A stretch of DNA of 41,257 nt from Comamonadaceae bacterium (lineage in GTDB: Bacteria; Pseudomonadota; Gammaproteobacteria; Burkholderiales; Burkholderiaceae_C): NCBI GenBank assembly GCA_013297985.1, contig JAAFIY010000024.1, forward strand, positions 1 through 41,257, read 5' to 3'. Of the stretch, positions 15,298-24,083 are shown piece after piece; position 1 is the first letter of the stretch; every line of letters starts with the position of its first letter. The position numbers and the translations under genes were made by a program. The notes beneath the pieces are model-generated. The model was not told the origin of the DNA, did no database searches, and saw only the letters and a program-made list of their open reading frames with translations.

Positions 15298-16299
15298 ATG
15301 GGCGTGCTGATCAAGACCAACCGGCAAGGCTTTGACCATGCGGTGCCAAGCGAAATCACCCCACGTGCGGTCGCGCTAGACCGCCGGGCCTGGTTGCAGC
15401 ATGCCGCCACCGGGGCGTTGGGCTTGGGTGCCGCCGCGTGGGCTACGCGTGACGCCCGTGCCAGCGTGCATCGGCCCGGCAAGCTCGCGCCCTTGCAGTC
15501 CACGCCGGGCACCACACCCGGCGCGATGACGATCGAAAAGGTGACGCCCTACACCGACGCCAGCACCTACATCAACTACTACGAATTCGGTACCGACAAG
15601 GCCGACCCGGCCCGCAACGCCCACACCCTGCGCACCCGGCCGTGGACGGTGCAGGTCGAAGGCCTAGTGAGAAAGCCTGGCCCCATCAATATCGAAGACC
15701 TGCTGCGTGTGGCTCCGCTTGAAGAGCGCACCTACCGCATGCGCTGTGTGGAAGGCTGGTCGATGGTGATTCCGTGGGTGGGCTATTCGCTCAGCGAACT
15801 CATCAAACGGGTGGAGCCGCAGGGCAATGCCAAGTTCATGGAGTTCTACACCCTGGCTGATCCCAAAATGATGCCGGGCCTTAATTCGCGCGTGCTGGAG
15901 TGGCCCTACGTCGAAGGCCTGCGCATGGATGAAGCCATGCACCCGCTGACCATGATGGTGGTGGGCATGTACGGCGAAATCTTGCCCAACCAAAACGGCG
16001 CGCCCATTCGGCTGATGACGCCGTGGAAGTACGGCTTTAAGCACGGCAAAAGCATCGTGCGTATCCGGTTTGTCGAGCAGCAGCCGCGCACTTCTTGGAT
16101 GAAGGCCGCAGGCGGCGAATATGGCTTTTATTCCAACGTGAACCCCGAGGTGGATCACCCCCGCTGGAGCCAGGCCACCGAGCGGCGCATTGGCGAAGAC
16201 GGTCTGTTTGCCAAAAAGCGCAAAACGCTGATGTTCAACGGCTACGAGGCACAGGTCGGCCAGCTCTATGCCGGCATGGATTTGCGCAAGCAGTTCTAG
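15298..16299 (+). CDS. msrP: Protein-methionine-sulfoxide reductase catalytic subunit MsrP (YedY)
   Basis: MsrP is a periplasmic molybdopterin enzyme that reduces oxidised methionines in envelope proteins, using electrons passed from MsrQ. The 333-aa precursor has a twin-arginine export signal around R29-R30 ([20 protein letters not shown]), consistent with export of a folded cofactor protein. The molybdenum-ligand Cys is C150 in [18 protein letters not shown], and later motifs include [15 protein letters not shown] and [15 protein letters not shown]. The ATG at 15298 is preceded by GAAGGGA at good spacing; a TTG five codons upstream is less likely. The msrQ gene follows across a repeat element. 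Confidence 0.95.
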   Translation: MGVLIKTNRQGFDHAVPSEITPRAVALDRRAWLQHAATGALGLGAAAWATRDARASVHRPGKLAPLQSTPGTTPGAMTIEKVTPYTDASTYINYYEFGTDKADPARNAHTLRTRPWTVQVEGLVRKPGPINIEDLLRVAPLEERTYRMRCVEGWSMVIPWVGYSLSELIKRVEPQGNAKFMEFYTLADPKMMPGLNSRVLEWPYVEGLRMDEAMHPLTMMVVGMYGEILPNQNGAPIRLMTPWKYGFKHGKSIVRIRFVEQQPRTSWMKAAGGEYGFYSNVNPEVDHPRWSQATERRIGEDGLFAKKRKTLMFNGYEAQVGQLYAGMDLRKQF

Positions 16300-16314
16300 T
16301 CATTGCGCTGAATG

Positions 16315-16373
16315 AATTGCTATAAAAATAATAGCTGCCTACGCCCTGTTTCAGGGCGCTAGAGGCTGATTTG
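16315..16373 (+). repeat. ~58-bp interspersed repeat, copy 5
   Basis: This is the best-formed copy. It holds hairpin GCTAT-aaaaata-ATAGC, then a perfect CGCCCTG-TTT-CAGGGCG hairpin (16342-16358), then CTAGAGGCTGATTTG. It fills the gap between msrP and msrQ, and its last three bases are the likely TTG start codon of msrQ. Confidence 0.75.
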
Positions 16374-17018
16374 GCACAAGCCATCGGCTGGCGCCGCGGG
16401 GCGCACCTTGCGCTGCAGCACAGCGTTGCTAAGCCAACGGTTTGGCTGCTGGGCTTGCTACCGGCCGTTTGGTTGTTATGGGGCGCCATTGCCAACACCC
16501 TGGGCGCCAACCCGGCCGAGGCCTTGATTCGATCCACCGGCGATTGGGCTTTGCGTTTGTTGTGCGTGGCCCTCGCTGTAACGCCGCTGCGTGTCACGCT
16601 GGGCGTGCCCGCATTGGCGCGCTTGCGGCGAGATGTGGGTTTGCTGTGCTTCACCTACACCTGTATTCACCTGCTGTGCTATGCGTGGCTGGACATGAGC
16701 CTGGTGCTGGGTGACATCTGGCACGACATTCTGAAGCGCCCCTTTATCTTGGTCGGCATGCTCAGTTGGGTGATCTTGCTGGCGCTGGCTCTGACTTCTT
16801 TCAATGCCGCTGTGCGCTCACTGGGTGCGCGGCGCTGGCAACTGCTGCATCGCACGGTGTATGCGGTAGCCGGGTTGGCGGTGCTGCACTTTTTTTGGAT
16901 GCGTTCGGGCAAAAACGACTTTGCCGAGGTGGCGGTCTACGCCGCCATTTTGGCCGTTCTGTTGGGCTGGCGGCTTTGGCGGCGACTGGCGTCGCGCAGC
17001 GCTCAACTCAAGCGCTAG
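16371..17018 (+). CDS. msrQ: MsrQ (YedZ), heme-binding membrane subunit of MsrPQ
   Basis: MsrQ is an inner-membrane b-type cytochrome that feeds electrons to MsrP. The 215-aa product has about six hydrophobic helices, with heme-ligand histidine candidates in FTYTCIHLLCYAW, WQLLHRTVYAV and LAVLHFFWMRSG, as in the ferric-reductase-like family. The N-terminal phrase LLGLLPAVWLLWGAIANTLGANP aligns with the E. coli start region. The frame has no ATG or GTG there. TTG at 16371 is the only reasonable start after the in-frame stop at 16332 (a CTG at 16335 is the other option), and it lies on the 3' edge of the repeat. No ribosome-binding site is visible. Confidence 0.92.
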   Translation: MAQAIGWRRGAHLALQHSVAKPTVWLLGLLPAVWLLWGAIANTLGANPAEALIRSTGDWALRLLCVALAVTPLRVTLGVPALARLRRDVGLLCFTYTCIHLLCYAWLDMSLVLGDIWHDILKRPFILVGMLSWVILLALALTSFNAAVRSLGARRWQLLHRTVYAVAGLAVLHFFWMRSGKNDFAEVAVYAAILAVLLGWRLWRRLASRSAQLKR

Positions 17019-17025
17019 GGCACGC

Positions 17026-18318
17026 TCAGATCGTTTCGCCAGCCAGCACTTGGGCCAGCGTCTCACGCGGGCGAATCAGGCGGGCGGTGTCGCCATCCAC
17101 CAGCACCTCGGCTGGGCGCGGTCGGGTGTTGTAGTTGCTGGCCATGCTCATGCAATAGGCGCCAGCCGACAACACGGCCAACACATCGCCGTCTTGCACG
17201 GCCAGCGCGCGGTCTCGGCCAATCCAGTCGCCGCTTTCGCAGACTGGGCCCACGACATCCCACATCTGCCCTTGGGCATTGGCGGCAAGCTGCTGTAGCG
17301 GCACGATGTGGTGATAAGCCTGATACAGCGCCGGGCGGGGCAGTTCGCTCATGGCGGCGTCCACGATGCAGAAATTTTTCTGCTCGCCTGGTTTGAGATA
17401 CATCACCTGGGTCAGGCACACCCCAGCATTGCCCACCAGTGAGCGGCCGGGCTCAATCATCACCGCGCGCTGCCCAAAGCCACGCGCATCCATACGGGCA
17501 AACAGCTGGGCCCACACATCGTCGGCGCCGGGTGGGCTTTCGTCTTGGTACTGAATACCTAGGCCCCCGCCGAAGTCAATGTGCTCAATCGGAATGCCGG
17601 CCGCCTCAATCGCTTGCACCAGGTCCAACACGCGATCCATGGCGTCCAGATACGGGCCCACGATGGTGATTTGCGAGCCAATGTGGCAATCAATGCCCAC
17701 CACCTTCAGCCCGGGCAGCGAAGCGGCCAATTGGTAGACCGCAAGGGCGTCACGGTGCGCAATGCCGAACTTGTTGCCCTTCAAGCCTGTGGAGATGTAG
17801 GGGTGGGTTTGCGCATCCACATCTGGGTTCACCCGCAGGCTGACCGGCGCGACACGGTCCAGAGATTGGGCCACCTCGTTGAGCGCGCGCAGTTCGCCCA
17901 CGCTTTCAACATTGAAGCAGCCAATGCCCACCTGCAGCGCGCGCCGCATTTCGTCGCGCGATTTGCCCACACCCGAAAAAATGATGGAAGCGGGCGGTGC
18001 GCCAACGGCCAGCGCCCGTTCGAGTTCGCCGCCCGAGACGATGTCAAAGCCGCAGCCTGCTTGGTGAAACACGTTGAGCAGCCCCAGGCTTGAGTTAGCC
18101 TTCATCGCATAGCACACACGGGCCTTGCGGCCTGCAAACGCCCGCTGGTATGCCGCCAGCGCCGACAGCATCGAAGCTTTGCTGTAAACAAATAGCGGCG
18201 TGCCGAATCGGGTGGCCAAGTCCGAAAGCCGTACGCCGTCCATCCACAGTTCAGCGCCCCGCCAATGCAGATGGGGTTGGCCAGGCAAGCGCAGCGCGTT
18301 GAGATCTGATGCGTTCAT
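17026..18318 (-). CDS. lysA: Diaminopimelate decarboxylase
   Basis: LysA is a PLP enzyme that converts meso-diaminopimelate to lysine, the last step of lysine synthesis. The 430-aa product has the PLP lysine K73 in CYAMKANSSLGLL and the glycine-rich phosphate site HIDFGGGLGIQY. It also has the substrate loop IEPGRSLVGNAG and the dimer-interface Cys in VGPVCESGDW. The phrase DAAMSELPRPALYQAYH differs from the more usual 'DAGMNDLxRPALY' in two places but keeps the Arg-Pro. It lies 11 bases downstream of lptM, forming an operon, and converges on msrQ with only 7 bases between the stops. Confidence 0.96.
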   Translation of the reverse strand: MNASDLNALRLPGQPHLHWRGAELWMDGVRLSDLATRFGTPLFVYSKASMLSALAAYQRAFAGRKARVCYAMKANSSLGLLNVFHQAGCGFDIVSGGELERALAVGAPPASIIFSGVGKSRDEMRRALQVGIGCFNVESVGELRALNEVAQSLDRVAPVSLRVNPDVDAQTHPYISTGLKGNKFGIAHRDALAVYQLAASLPGLKVVGIDCHIGSQITIVGPYLDAMDRVLDLVQAIEAAGIPIEHIDFGGGLGIQYQDESPPGADDVWAQLFARMDARGFGQRAVMIEPGRSLVGNAGVCLTQVMYLKPGEQKNFCIVDAAMSELPRPALYQAYHHIVPLQQLAANAQGQMWDVVGPVCESGDWIGRDRALAVQDGDVLAVLSAGAYCMSMASNYNTRPRPAEVLVDGDTARLIRPRETLAQVLAGETI

Positions 18319-18329
18319 GACGGTGGGCG

Positions 18330-18515
18330 TTATCGGCGGGTGGTGTCGCTCTGTGGGGGTGGGGGCACCACGGCGGCGGGGGTGGGCGTTTGGGGGCCAG
18401 CAGACGGCGGCGGTAGAACCAAGGGGCCTTTCTGCCCGCAGCCAGCCAAGGCCAAGCAGACCAGAACTGCCCCTGCAATTGAAGCTCTGCCCCCACGCTT
18501 GGCAGCTGAATTCAT
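18330..18515 (-). CDS. lptM: LPS translocon maturation chaperone LptM (YifL-like lipoprotein)
   Basis: This small outer-membrane lipoprotein is known in E. coli to assist correct disulphide formation in the LptD/LptE LPS translocon. The 61-aa precursor has a signal with lipobox ALAGC and lipidated Cys26, followed directly by the family signature GQKGPLVLPPP and a Pro-rich tail. The frame is open 24 codons upstream, but the ATG at 18515 gives the proper signal length. The lptM-lysA pair diverges from cyaY, and gammaproteobacteria have the same neighbourhood with dapF in place of lysA. Confidence 0.85.
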   Translation of the reverse strand: MNSAAKRGGRASIAGAVLVCLALAGCGQKGPLVLPPPSAGPQTPTPAAVVPPPPQSDTTRR

Positions 18516-18617
18516 TTCATCAAAAAGCACTGCGATGCAAGGCATAGGGCTACATGCGGTTGGGTGGGCAAGCCACAATCGCGCCAATCCTAACTGTCAC
18601 CCAACTGGCCCTAGCCG

Positions 18618-18947
18618 ATGACTGACATTGAATTCATGACCCTGGCGGAGGCCGCGCTGCGCAGCATCGAGCTCAATTGCGACCGCCTGAACGAACAGAC
18701 CGAAGCCGATCTGGACAACCAACGCGTGGGCGGCATGGTGACGATCACGTTTGACAATGGGTCGCAGATCATTGCCAACCTGCAAAGGCCCCTACACGAA
18801 ATCTGGGTGGCAGCGCGATCTGGCGGCTACCACTTCAAGCACGATGGTCAGGTGTGGCGCGACACCAAGACCGGCCAAGAGTTGTTTGAACGTTTGACGC
18901 TTGATGCCAGCGTGCAAAGTGGCATGGCCCTGCGCTTAGACCCGTAG
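18618..18947 (+). CDS. cyaY: Iron donor protein CyaY (frataxin)
   Basis: CyaY is the bacterial frataxin, which binds iron and regulates Fe-S cluster assembly on IscS. The 109-aa product is the usual size. It has an acidic first helix ([20 protein letters not shown], then DLDN) that carries the iron ligands. The conserved sheet follows, with [20 protein letters not shown] and [14 protein letters not shown]. It diverges from lptM-lysA, and its end is 14 bases from the end of the convergent ponA. Confidence 0.95.
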   Translation: MTDIEFMTLAEAALRSIELNCDRLNEQTEADLDNQRVGGMVTITFDNGSQIIANLQRPLHEIWVAARSGGYHFKHDGQVWRDTKTGQELFERLTLDASVQSGMALRLDP

Positions 18948-18961
18948 GCGCACACGCCAGG

Positions 18962-21397
18962 CTAGTTGCGGAACATTTCCAGAATAGACTTTTTTTCGTC
19001 TGCTGCGGGCAAGCCTTGAACCGGGGCGCCTGCGGGCGCCACGGGCGATCCGTCGGCACCGGTGACCGGCCCAGCCTGCGCCTCATCTAGCCCGACACCG
19101 GCGACCCCGTTGCCTCGGGCAAATTCTTCGTACAACCAATCGCCGCCCTCTAGCACCACGCCCGCGGGCGCGGCAAGCGGCTCCACGGGCACGTTTTTCA
19201 GCGCGTGCTGCATGTAAGTGATCCACACCGGAAGGGCCAAGCCGCCGCCGGTTTCGCGGTCACCGAGCTTGCGCGGCGTGTCGTAGCCGATCCAAGCCAC
19301 AGCCGTGATCTTGGGCTGAAACCCCGCAAACCAGGCGTCGCGTGAGTCATTGGTGGTGCCCGTTTTGCCGTAGACGTCCGCTCGCTGTAGTGTGGCTTGT
19401 GCACGTGCGGCGGTGCCCGCGCGGGTGACTTCGCCCAGCAGCGTTTTCATCACAAACGCGTTGCGGGTGTCGATGGCGCGGTCGGCCTCTTTGGGGCTGG
19501 GGCTCGGGCTTTCGACCAGCACGCGGCCCGATGGATCGGTGATGCGCGTAATCAGCCAGGGCTGCGTGCGATAACCGCCATTGGCAAACACCGCGTACGC
19601 GTTAGCCATTTGCATGGGCGTGACTGACCCGGCCCCCAAAGCCATGGTCAGGTAGGGCGGGTGTTTGTCTTCCTCAAAGCCAAACTGTGTCACCCAGCGC
19701 TGGGCGTAGGCGGCGGTGATGGAGTGAATCACCCGAATGGACACCATGTTCTTGGACTTGGCCAAGCCGGTTTTGAGCGACATGGGGCCGTCGAACTTGC
19801 CGTCGTAGTTCTTGGGCTCCCATGGCTGACCACCTGTGACCGACGAGCCAAAAAAGATGGGCGCGTCGTTGATCAACGTTTTGGCCGTAAAGCCGCGCTC
19901 GAGTGCCGCGGAATAAATGAAGGGCTTGAAGCTGGAGCCCGGCTGCCGCCACGCTTGGGTGACGTGGTTGAACTTGTTCTTCTGGAAGTCAAAACCGCCT
20001 ACCAAGGCCCGAATGGCGCCGGACTGCGAATCGATGGCCACAAAAGCGCCTTCGACCTCAGGCAGCTGGGTCAGCTCCCACCCGCCCTTGGGCAGTTTTG
20101 CCACCCGAACCACGGCGCCGGGTCGAATCTTGATGTTGGGCGGTGCCCGGTCCGACAGGCCCGACTGCACCGGCCGCAGGCCTTCACCTGTGACTTCAAT
20201 GCGCTCGGCGTTTTGTCGCACCGCGACCACCTTGGTGGCGCTGGCTTCCAGCACCACAGCGGCCATAACGTCGCCGTTGTCGGGATGCTCTTCCAGCAGT
20301 TCGTCAATCTTGTCCGTCAGCGCCTTGGGATCAGTGGGCAGGGTGGCGAACTTTTCAGGGCCCCGGTACACCTGACGACGCTCGTAGTCCATGATGCCGC
20401 GGCGCAGCGCCCGGTAGGCCACGGCTTGGTCACTGGAGTCGATTGTGGTGTAGACGTGCAAGCCGCGCGAATAGGCCTCTTCTCCGTACTGCGCAAAGAC
20501 CAACTGGCGCGCCATTTCGGCGACGAACTCAGCGTGCGCCCGATTCGGGTCGGAACTGGTGCGCAGCTTGATGGGTTGCTCTTTGGCCTGGGTGGCTTGT
20601 TCCGCAGTGATAAAGCCTTTTTCTTCCATCTGCTCAATGATGTGCAGTTGGCGTGAGCGGGCTCGGTTGGGGTTGTTCAGGGGGTTGAACGCCGACGGTG
20701 CTTTGGGCAGTCCCGCCAGAAGCGCCGCCTCAGCAACGGTGATCTTACTCAGCGGTTTGCCGAAATAGGATTCACATGCGGCGGCAAAACCATAAGACCG
20801 ATTTCCTAAGAAAATCTGGTTCATGTAGATCTCAAGGATCTGGTCTTTGGTCAGCGAATGTTCTAACTTGAATGTCAGTAAGACTTCGTAAATCTTGCGT
20901 GTAAAAGTTCTTTCAGACGAAAGATAAACATTTCGCGCCACTTGCATCGTGATGGTGGATGCGCCTTGGCTCTTCAGGCGGCCTAGGTTGGCCAATGCCG
21001 CACGCGCCACGCCGATGTAGTCCACCCCGCTGTGTTGATAAAAGCGTGAGTCCTCGATGGCCAGCACGGCGTCTTTCATCACCTGCGGGATGTCGTCAAT
21101 GCGGGTGACGTTGCGACGCTCTTCGCCGAATTCCCCAATGAGCAGTTTGTCGGCGGAAAAAATGCGCAGGGGCTGCGCGGGCCGATAGTCGCGAAGGTCC
21201 GACACGTCGGGCAGATTGGGGTAGGCCACGGCCAAGGCCAAGGCCACGCCGCACAGCAGCGCAAACCCTGCGGCGGCGGCCAGGCCAATCAATCGCACCG
21301 GCCAGCGCAGCCACTTGGCGGCCGCACTGCCTTTGTTTGATACTCCTTGGGCAGAGGCGCTGGCTGCGCGGTCGCGATCGGAGGTGTGTGGGTTCAT
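18962..21397 (-). CDS. mrcA: Penicillin-binding protein 1A (bifunctional transglycosylase/transpeptidase)
   Basis: PBP1A (also called PonA) polymerises and cross-links peptidoglycan. The 811-aa product has a cytoplasmic N-terminus and one membrane helix (LIGLAAAAGFALLCGVALALAVAY). The GT51 domain carries AIEDSRFYQHSGVDY, GASTITMQVARNVYL and EIYMNQIFLGNRSYGFAAA. An OB-like insert and the transpeptidase domain follow, with PGSSFKPF (SxxK), AKSKNMVS (SxN) and YGKTGTT (KTG). The ATG at 21397 starts MNPHTSDRD; the frame is open 48 codons further up but overlaps the pilM promoter. A patch at 20800-20940 is clearly poorer in G/C than the rest of the gene. It diverges from pilM, a neighbour I recall as conserved. 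Confidence 0.95.
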   Translation of the reverse strand: MNPHTSDRDRAASASAQGVSNKGSAAAKWLRWPVRLIGLAAAAGFALLCGVALALAVAYPNLPDVSDLRDYRPAQPLRIFSADKLLIGEFGEERRNVTRIDDIPQVMKDAVLAIEDSRFYQHSGVDYIGVARAALANLGRLKSQGASTITMQVARNVYLSSERTFTRKIYEVLLTFKLEHSLTKDQILEIYMNQIFLGNRSYGFAAACESYFGKPLSKITVAEAALLAGLPKAPSAFNPLNNPNRARSRQLHIIEQMEEKGFITAEQATQAKEQPIKLRTSSDPNRAHAEFVAEMARQLVFAQYGEEAYSRGLHVYTTIDSSDQAVAYRALRRGIMDYERRQVYRGPEKFATLPTDPKALTDKIDELLEEHPDNGDVMAAVVLEASATKVVAVRQNAERIEVTGEGLRPVQSGLSDRAPPNIKIRPGAVVRVAKLPKGGWELTQLPEVEGAFVAIDSQSGAIRALVGGFDFQKNKFNHVTQAWRQPGSSFKPFIYSAALERGFTAKTLINDAPIFFGSSVTGGQPWEPKNYDGKFDGPMSLKTGLAKSKNMVSIRVIHSITAAYAQRWVTQFGFEEDKHPPYLTMALGAGSVTPMQMANAYAVFANGGYRTQPWLITRITDPSGRVLVESPSPSPKEADRAIDTRNAFVMKTLLGEVTRAGTAARAQATLQRADVYGKTGTTNDSRDAWFAGFQPKITAVAWIGYDTPRKLGDRETGGGLALPVWITYMQHALKNVPVEPLAAPAGVVLEGGDWLYEEFARGNGVAGVGLDEAQAGPVTGADGSPVAPAGAPVQGLPAADEKKSILEMFRN

Positions 21398-21419
21398 GAT
21401 ATGACGGCCAAGGGGCCAG

Positions 21420-21425
21420 ATTATA
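21420..21425 (-). promoter_or_regulatory. Possible -10 box of mrcA
   Basis: A perfect TATAAT on the minus strand lies 22 bases before the mrcA start codon. No good -35 is found at 16-18 bases, so the promoter is only probable. Confidence 0.4.
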
Positions 21426-21527
21426 GAAATCCCTAGTGCTGTCCGGCGGCGAAGTGCAGCGGTACGTCCAGTTACCGAAGCGTGTTGTTTTGGCAACGGC
21501 CCGCAGAGGCTGATCGGACTTTTTTCA

Positions 21528-21556
21528 TTGAGTGACAACAACCTTGCTGCTAGTAT
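21528..21556 (+). promoter_or_regulatory. Sigma-70-like promoter of the pil operon
   Basis: TTGAGT (21528-21533) and TAGTAT (21551-21556) are separated by exactly 17 bases. They lie 57 bases upstream of the pilM start in the divergent mrcA/pilM gap. This is a good match to the consensus. Confidence 0.6.
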
Positions 21557-21612
21557 TGAAGTAGCTTCGTAGCTTTTTGGAAGCCCCGGGCGACGATTTC
21601 GAGGGGATCGCG

Positions 21613-22692
21613 TTGATTGACATTGGTTCGCTTTTCGGACGCAAGCAGGCTGCGCTGGTCGGCGTAGACATCAGCTCGTCGAGCATCAAGCTCGTGGAGT
21701 TGTCGCGCGACAAAGCGGGCCGCTTTGTGGTCGAAAGGTGTGCGCTTGAGCCGCTTGAGCGTGACTGGATCACCGACGGCAACATCGAAAAATTCGATGA
21801 AGTCGCCGAAGCCCTGCGTCGCGTGGTCAAAAAAAGCGGCGCCCGCACCAAAAACGTGGCCATGGCCTTGCCTGCGTCTGCGGTGATCACTAAGCGCATC
21901 GTCTTGCCCGGCGGTATGTCAGAGCAAGAGCTAGAAGTGCAAGTGGAGTCTGAGGCCAATCAGTACATCCCGTTTTCGCTGGATGAGGTCAGTCTCGACT
22001 TTTGCGTCATTGGCCCCAGCGTTACGTCTCAGGGCGACGTCGACGTACTGATTGCGGCTTCGCGCAAGGAAAAAGTGCAGGATCGTCAAGGCCTTGCCGA
22101 AGCTGCGGGGCTCAAACCGGTGGTCATTGACGTGGAGTCCTATGCGTCGCGTTTGGCGGCCGGGCGGCTGATCGAAGGCTTGCCCGAGCAGGGCAAAAAC
22201 GCTCTGGTCGCACTGTTTGAGGTGGGCTCTGTCAACACCAGCATGCAGGTGATTCGCAATGGCGAATCCATCTACGACCGAGATCAGGCCTTTGGCGGCG
22301 CACAACTCACGCAGCTGATCATGCGGCAGTACGGCTTTTCTCAAGACGAGGCCGAGCAGAAAAAACGCAGCGGCGATTTGCCAGACGACTACCCCAACCA
22401 AGTGCTCAAGCCGTTTGTGGACAGCACCGCGCAGGAAGTGGCCCGGGCGCTGCAGTTCTTCTTTACCAGCACCCCCCACAACCGGGTGGACCAGATCATG
22501 TTGGCCGGCGGTGGCGCTTCGATGCCGGGGCTAGTAGAGGCCATCATGGAGCAGTCCAGCGCTCCTGCGACCATCGTCAACCCTTTTGAGGGCATGGAAA
22601 CGGGGTCTGGCGTTCGCTTGAACAAAATGACGCGAGAGGCGCCGTCGTACCTGACCGCGTGCGGGCTGGCCATGCGGAGGTTCGCGCAATGA
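21613..22692 (+). CDS. pilM: Type IV pilus assembly protein PilM
   Basis: PilM is an actin-like cytoplasmic ATPase-fold protein that binds the N-terminus of PilN and links the pilus motor to the inner-membrane alignment complex. The 359-aa product has phosphate-1-type VGVDISSSSIKLVELS near the start, a second nucleotide motif around ALFEVGSVNTSMQVI, and an adenosine-type MLAGGGASMPGLVEAI. The start is assigned to TTG at 21613 because GAGGGG lies 6 bases upstream; a TTG at 21577 has no such site. It overlaps pilN by 4 bases (ATGA) and is first in pilMNOPQ. Confidence 0.95.
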   Translation: MIDIGSLFGRKQAALVGVDISSSSIKLVELSRDKAGRFVVERCALEPLERDWITDGNIEKFDEVAEALRRVVKKSGARTKNVAMALPASAVITKRIVLPGGMSEQELEVQVESEANQYIPFSLDEVSLDFCVIGPSVTSQGDVDVLIAASRKEKVQDRQGLAEAAGLKPVVIDVESYASRLAAGRLIEGLPEQGKNALVALFEVGSVNTSMQVIRNGESIYDRDQAFGGAQLTQLIMRQYGFSQDEAEQKKRSGDLPDDYPNQVLKPFVDSTAQEVARALQFFFTSTPHNRVDQIMLAGGGASMPGLVEAIMEQSSAPATIVNPFEGMETGSGVRLNKMTREAPSYLTACGLAMRRFAQ

Positions 22693-23342
22693 TTCGCATC
22701 AACCTGCTGCCGCACCGCGAAGAGGCCCGTAAGCGCCGTAAGGAGGCATTCGGGGCTTCCATGGTGGCTGCCGTGCTGGTGGGTGCCGCCATCGGCGGGC
22801 TGATTTTCTTGTATTTCCAGGGGCGGATCAGTGCGCAACAAGAGCGCAATGAGTTTTTGCGTAGCGAGATCAAGAAACTTGAACGCCAGATTGCTGAAAT
22901 TGCGAATATTGAAACCGAGATCGCACGCCTGCGCGCGCGGCAAAAGGCAGTAGAGGATTTGCAATCGGATCGAAATCTGCCCGTCCACCTACTCAACGAG
23001 GTCGTCAAGCAATTGCCGGACGGTCTTTATATTTCGAGTTTGAAACAGCAAGGCCAAGAGATTTCGATACAAGGCGTTGCCCAATCCAATGAGCGAGTGT
23101 CAGAACTGCTGCGCAACCTCGCTGACAACACCCCTTGGTTGTCTAGGCCGTCATTGGTCGAAATCGTTGCTGGCAACCTGAACTTGTCAGCTCGTGATCA
23201 GCGCCGGGTTTCCAACTTCAATGTGGGATTCCGCTTGGCGCGCACCGCAGAAGCTGAAAAGGCGATGAGTCCAGCGGCCCCTCCGGCCGCCGGAGCGGCT
23301 GCATCTGCGTCGGGTGCTACTGCGGCGGGGAAAGCGCCATGA
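22689..23342 (+). CDS. pilN: Type IV pilus assembly protein PilN
   Basis: PilN is a bitopic inner-membrane protein of the alignment complex. The 217-aa product begins MIRINLLPHREEARKRRK; INLLP is the PilM-binding motif. One membrane helix follows (about residues 24-45, MVAAVLVGAAIGGLIFLYF). After that come a coiled coil (QERNEFLRSEIKKLERQIAE) and a periplasmic ferredoxin-like domain. The C-terminus is an Ala-rich tail (PAAPPAAGAAASASG) longer than I expect for the family. It pairs with PilO. Confidence 0.95.
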   Translation: MIRINLLPHREEARKRRKEAFGASMVAAVLVGAAIGGLIFLYFQGRISAQQERNEFLRSEIKKLERQIAEIANIETEIARLRARQKAVEDLQSDRNLPVHLLNEVVKQLPDGLYISSLKQQGQEISIQGVAQSNERVSELLRNLADNTPWLSRPSLVEIVAGNLNLSARDQRRVSNFNVGFRLARTAEAEKAMSPAAPPAAGAAASASGATAAGKAP

Positions 23343-23384
23343 GCTTATCGCCCGCGTTTTTGCTAAAGCCGTTGAGCTAGCCCT

Positions 23385-24083
23385 ATGGCCACCAAGCGCA
23401 GCATTCCCTCTATCGACTTCAAGGCGCTGTCGCAGCGCGTGGGTTCGCAGTTCCGCAATCTGGATCCGCGTGATCCGTCACTGTGGCCTGTATTTCCGCG
23501 CTCGGCGCTGCTTGTTGCTGTCACAGTTCTGGTAGCCGTGGGACTTTGGTTCGGTTGGTTAAAGGGCTTTCAGGAATCTCTTGAGGCTGAAGAGGCCACC
23601 GAGGTTTCGTTAAAGGAAGACTATCGGCGCAAGCTGGTCAAGGCCGTCAATCTGGATCAGCTCAAGCAGCAGCGTGAGCAGATTCAGCAGTATGTGATCC
23701 AGTTGGAAAAACAGCTGCCCAGTCGTGCCGAAATGGCTGCGCTGCTCTCAGATGTCAACCAAGCCGGCCTGGGTCGCAGCCTTCAGTTTGAAGTGTTCCG
23801 ACCGGGACAAGTGGTGGTGCGTCAGTACTACGCCGAATTGCCCATTGCGGTGCGGGTGACGGGCCGCTATCACGACATTGGGGCGTTTGCCTCCGACATC
23901 GCTCATCTCTCACGCATCGTGACCTTGAACAACGTGGTTGTGACGGCTGCGGGCGCACCTGCTGCCGCTGCGGCCAGAGTCAATGATGTACTCACCATGG
24001 ACGCCACGATTCGCACTTTTCGCTACCTAGATGCGGAAGAGGTGGCAGCGCAAGAAAAAGCGACCGGAGGGGCCAAGAAATGA
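23385..24083 (+). CDS. pilO: Type IV pilus assembly protein PilO
   Basis: PilO forms heterodimers with PilN and holds PilP in the periplasm. The 232-aa product has a short basic cytoplasmic start, a membrane helix at about residues 43-60 (SALLVAVTVLVAVGLWFGW), a coiled coil (LDQLKQQREQIQQYVIQLEK) and a C-terminal periplasmic domain with PIAVRVTGRYHDIGAFASDI. It follows pilN after 42 bases and overlaps pilP by ATGA. Confidence 0.95.
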   Translation: MATKRSIPSIDFKALSQRVGSQFRNLDPRDPSLWPVFPRSALLVAVTVLVAVGLWFGWLKGFQESLEAEEATEVSLKEDYRRKLVKAVNLDQLKQQREQIQQYVIQLEKQLPSRAEMAALLSDVNQAGLGRSLQFEVFRPGQVVVRQYYAELPIAVRVTGRYHDIGAFASDIAHLSRIVTLNNVVVTAAGAPAAAAARVNDVLTMDATIRTFRYLDAEEVAAQEKATGGAKK

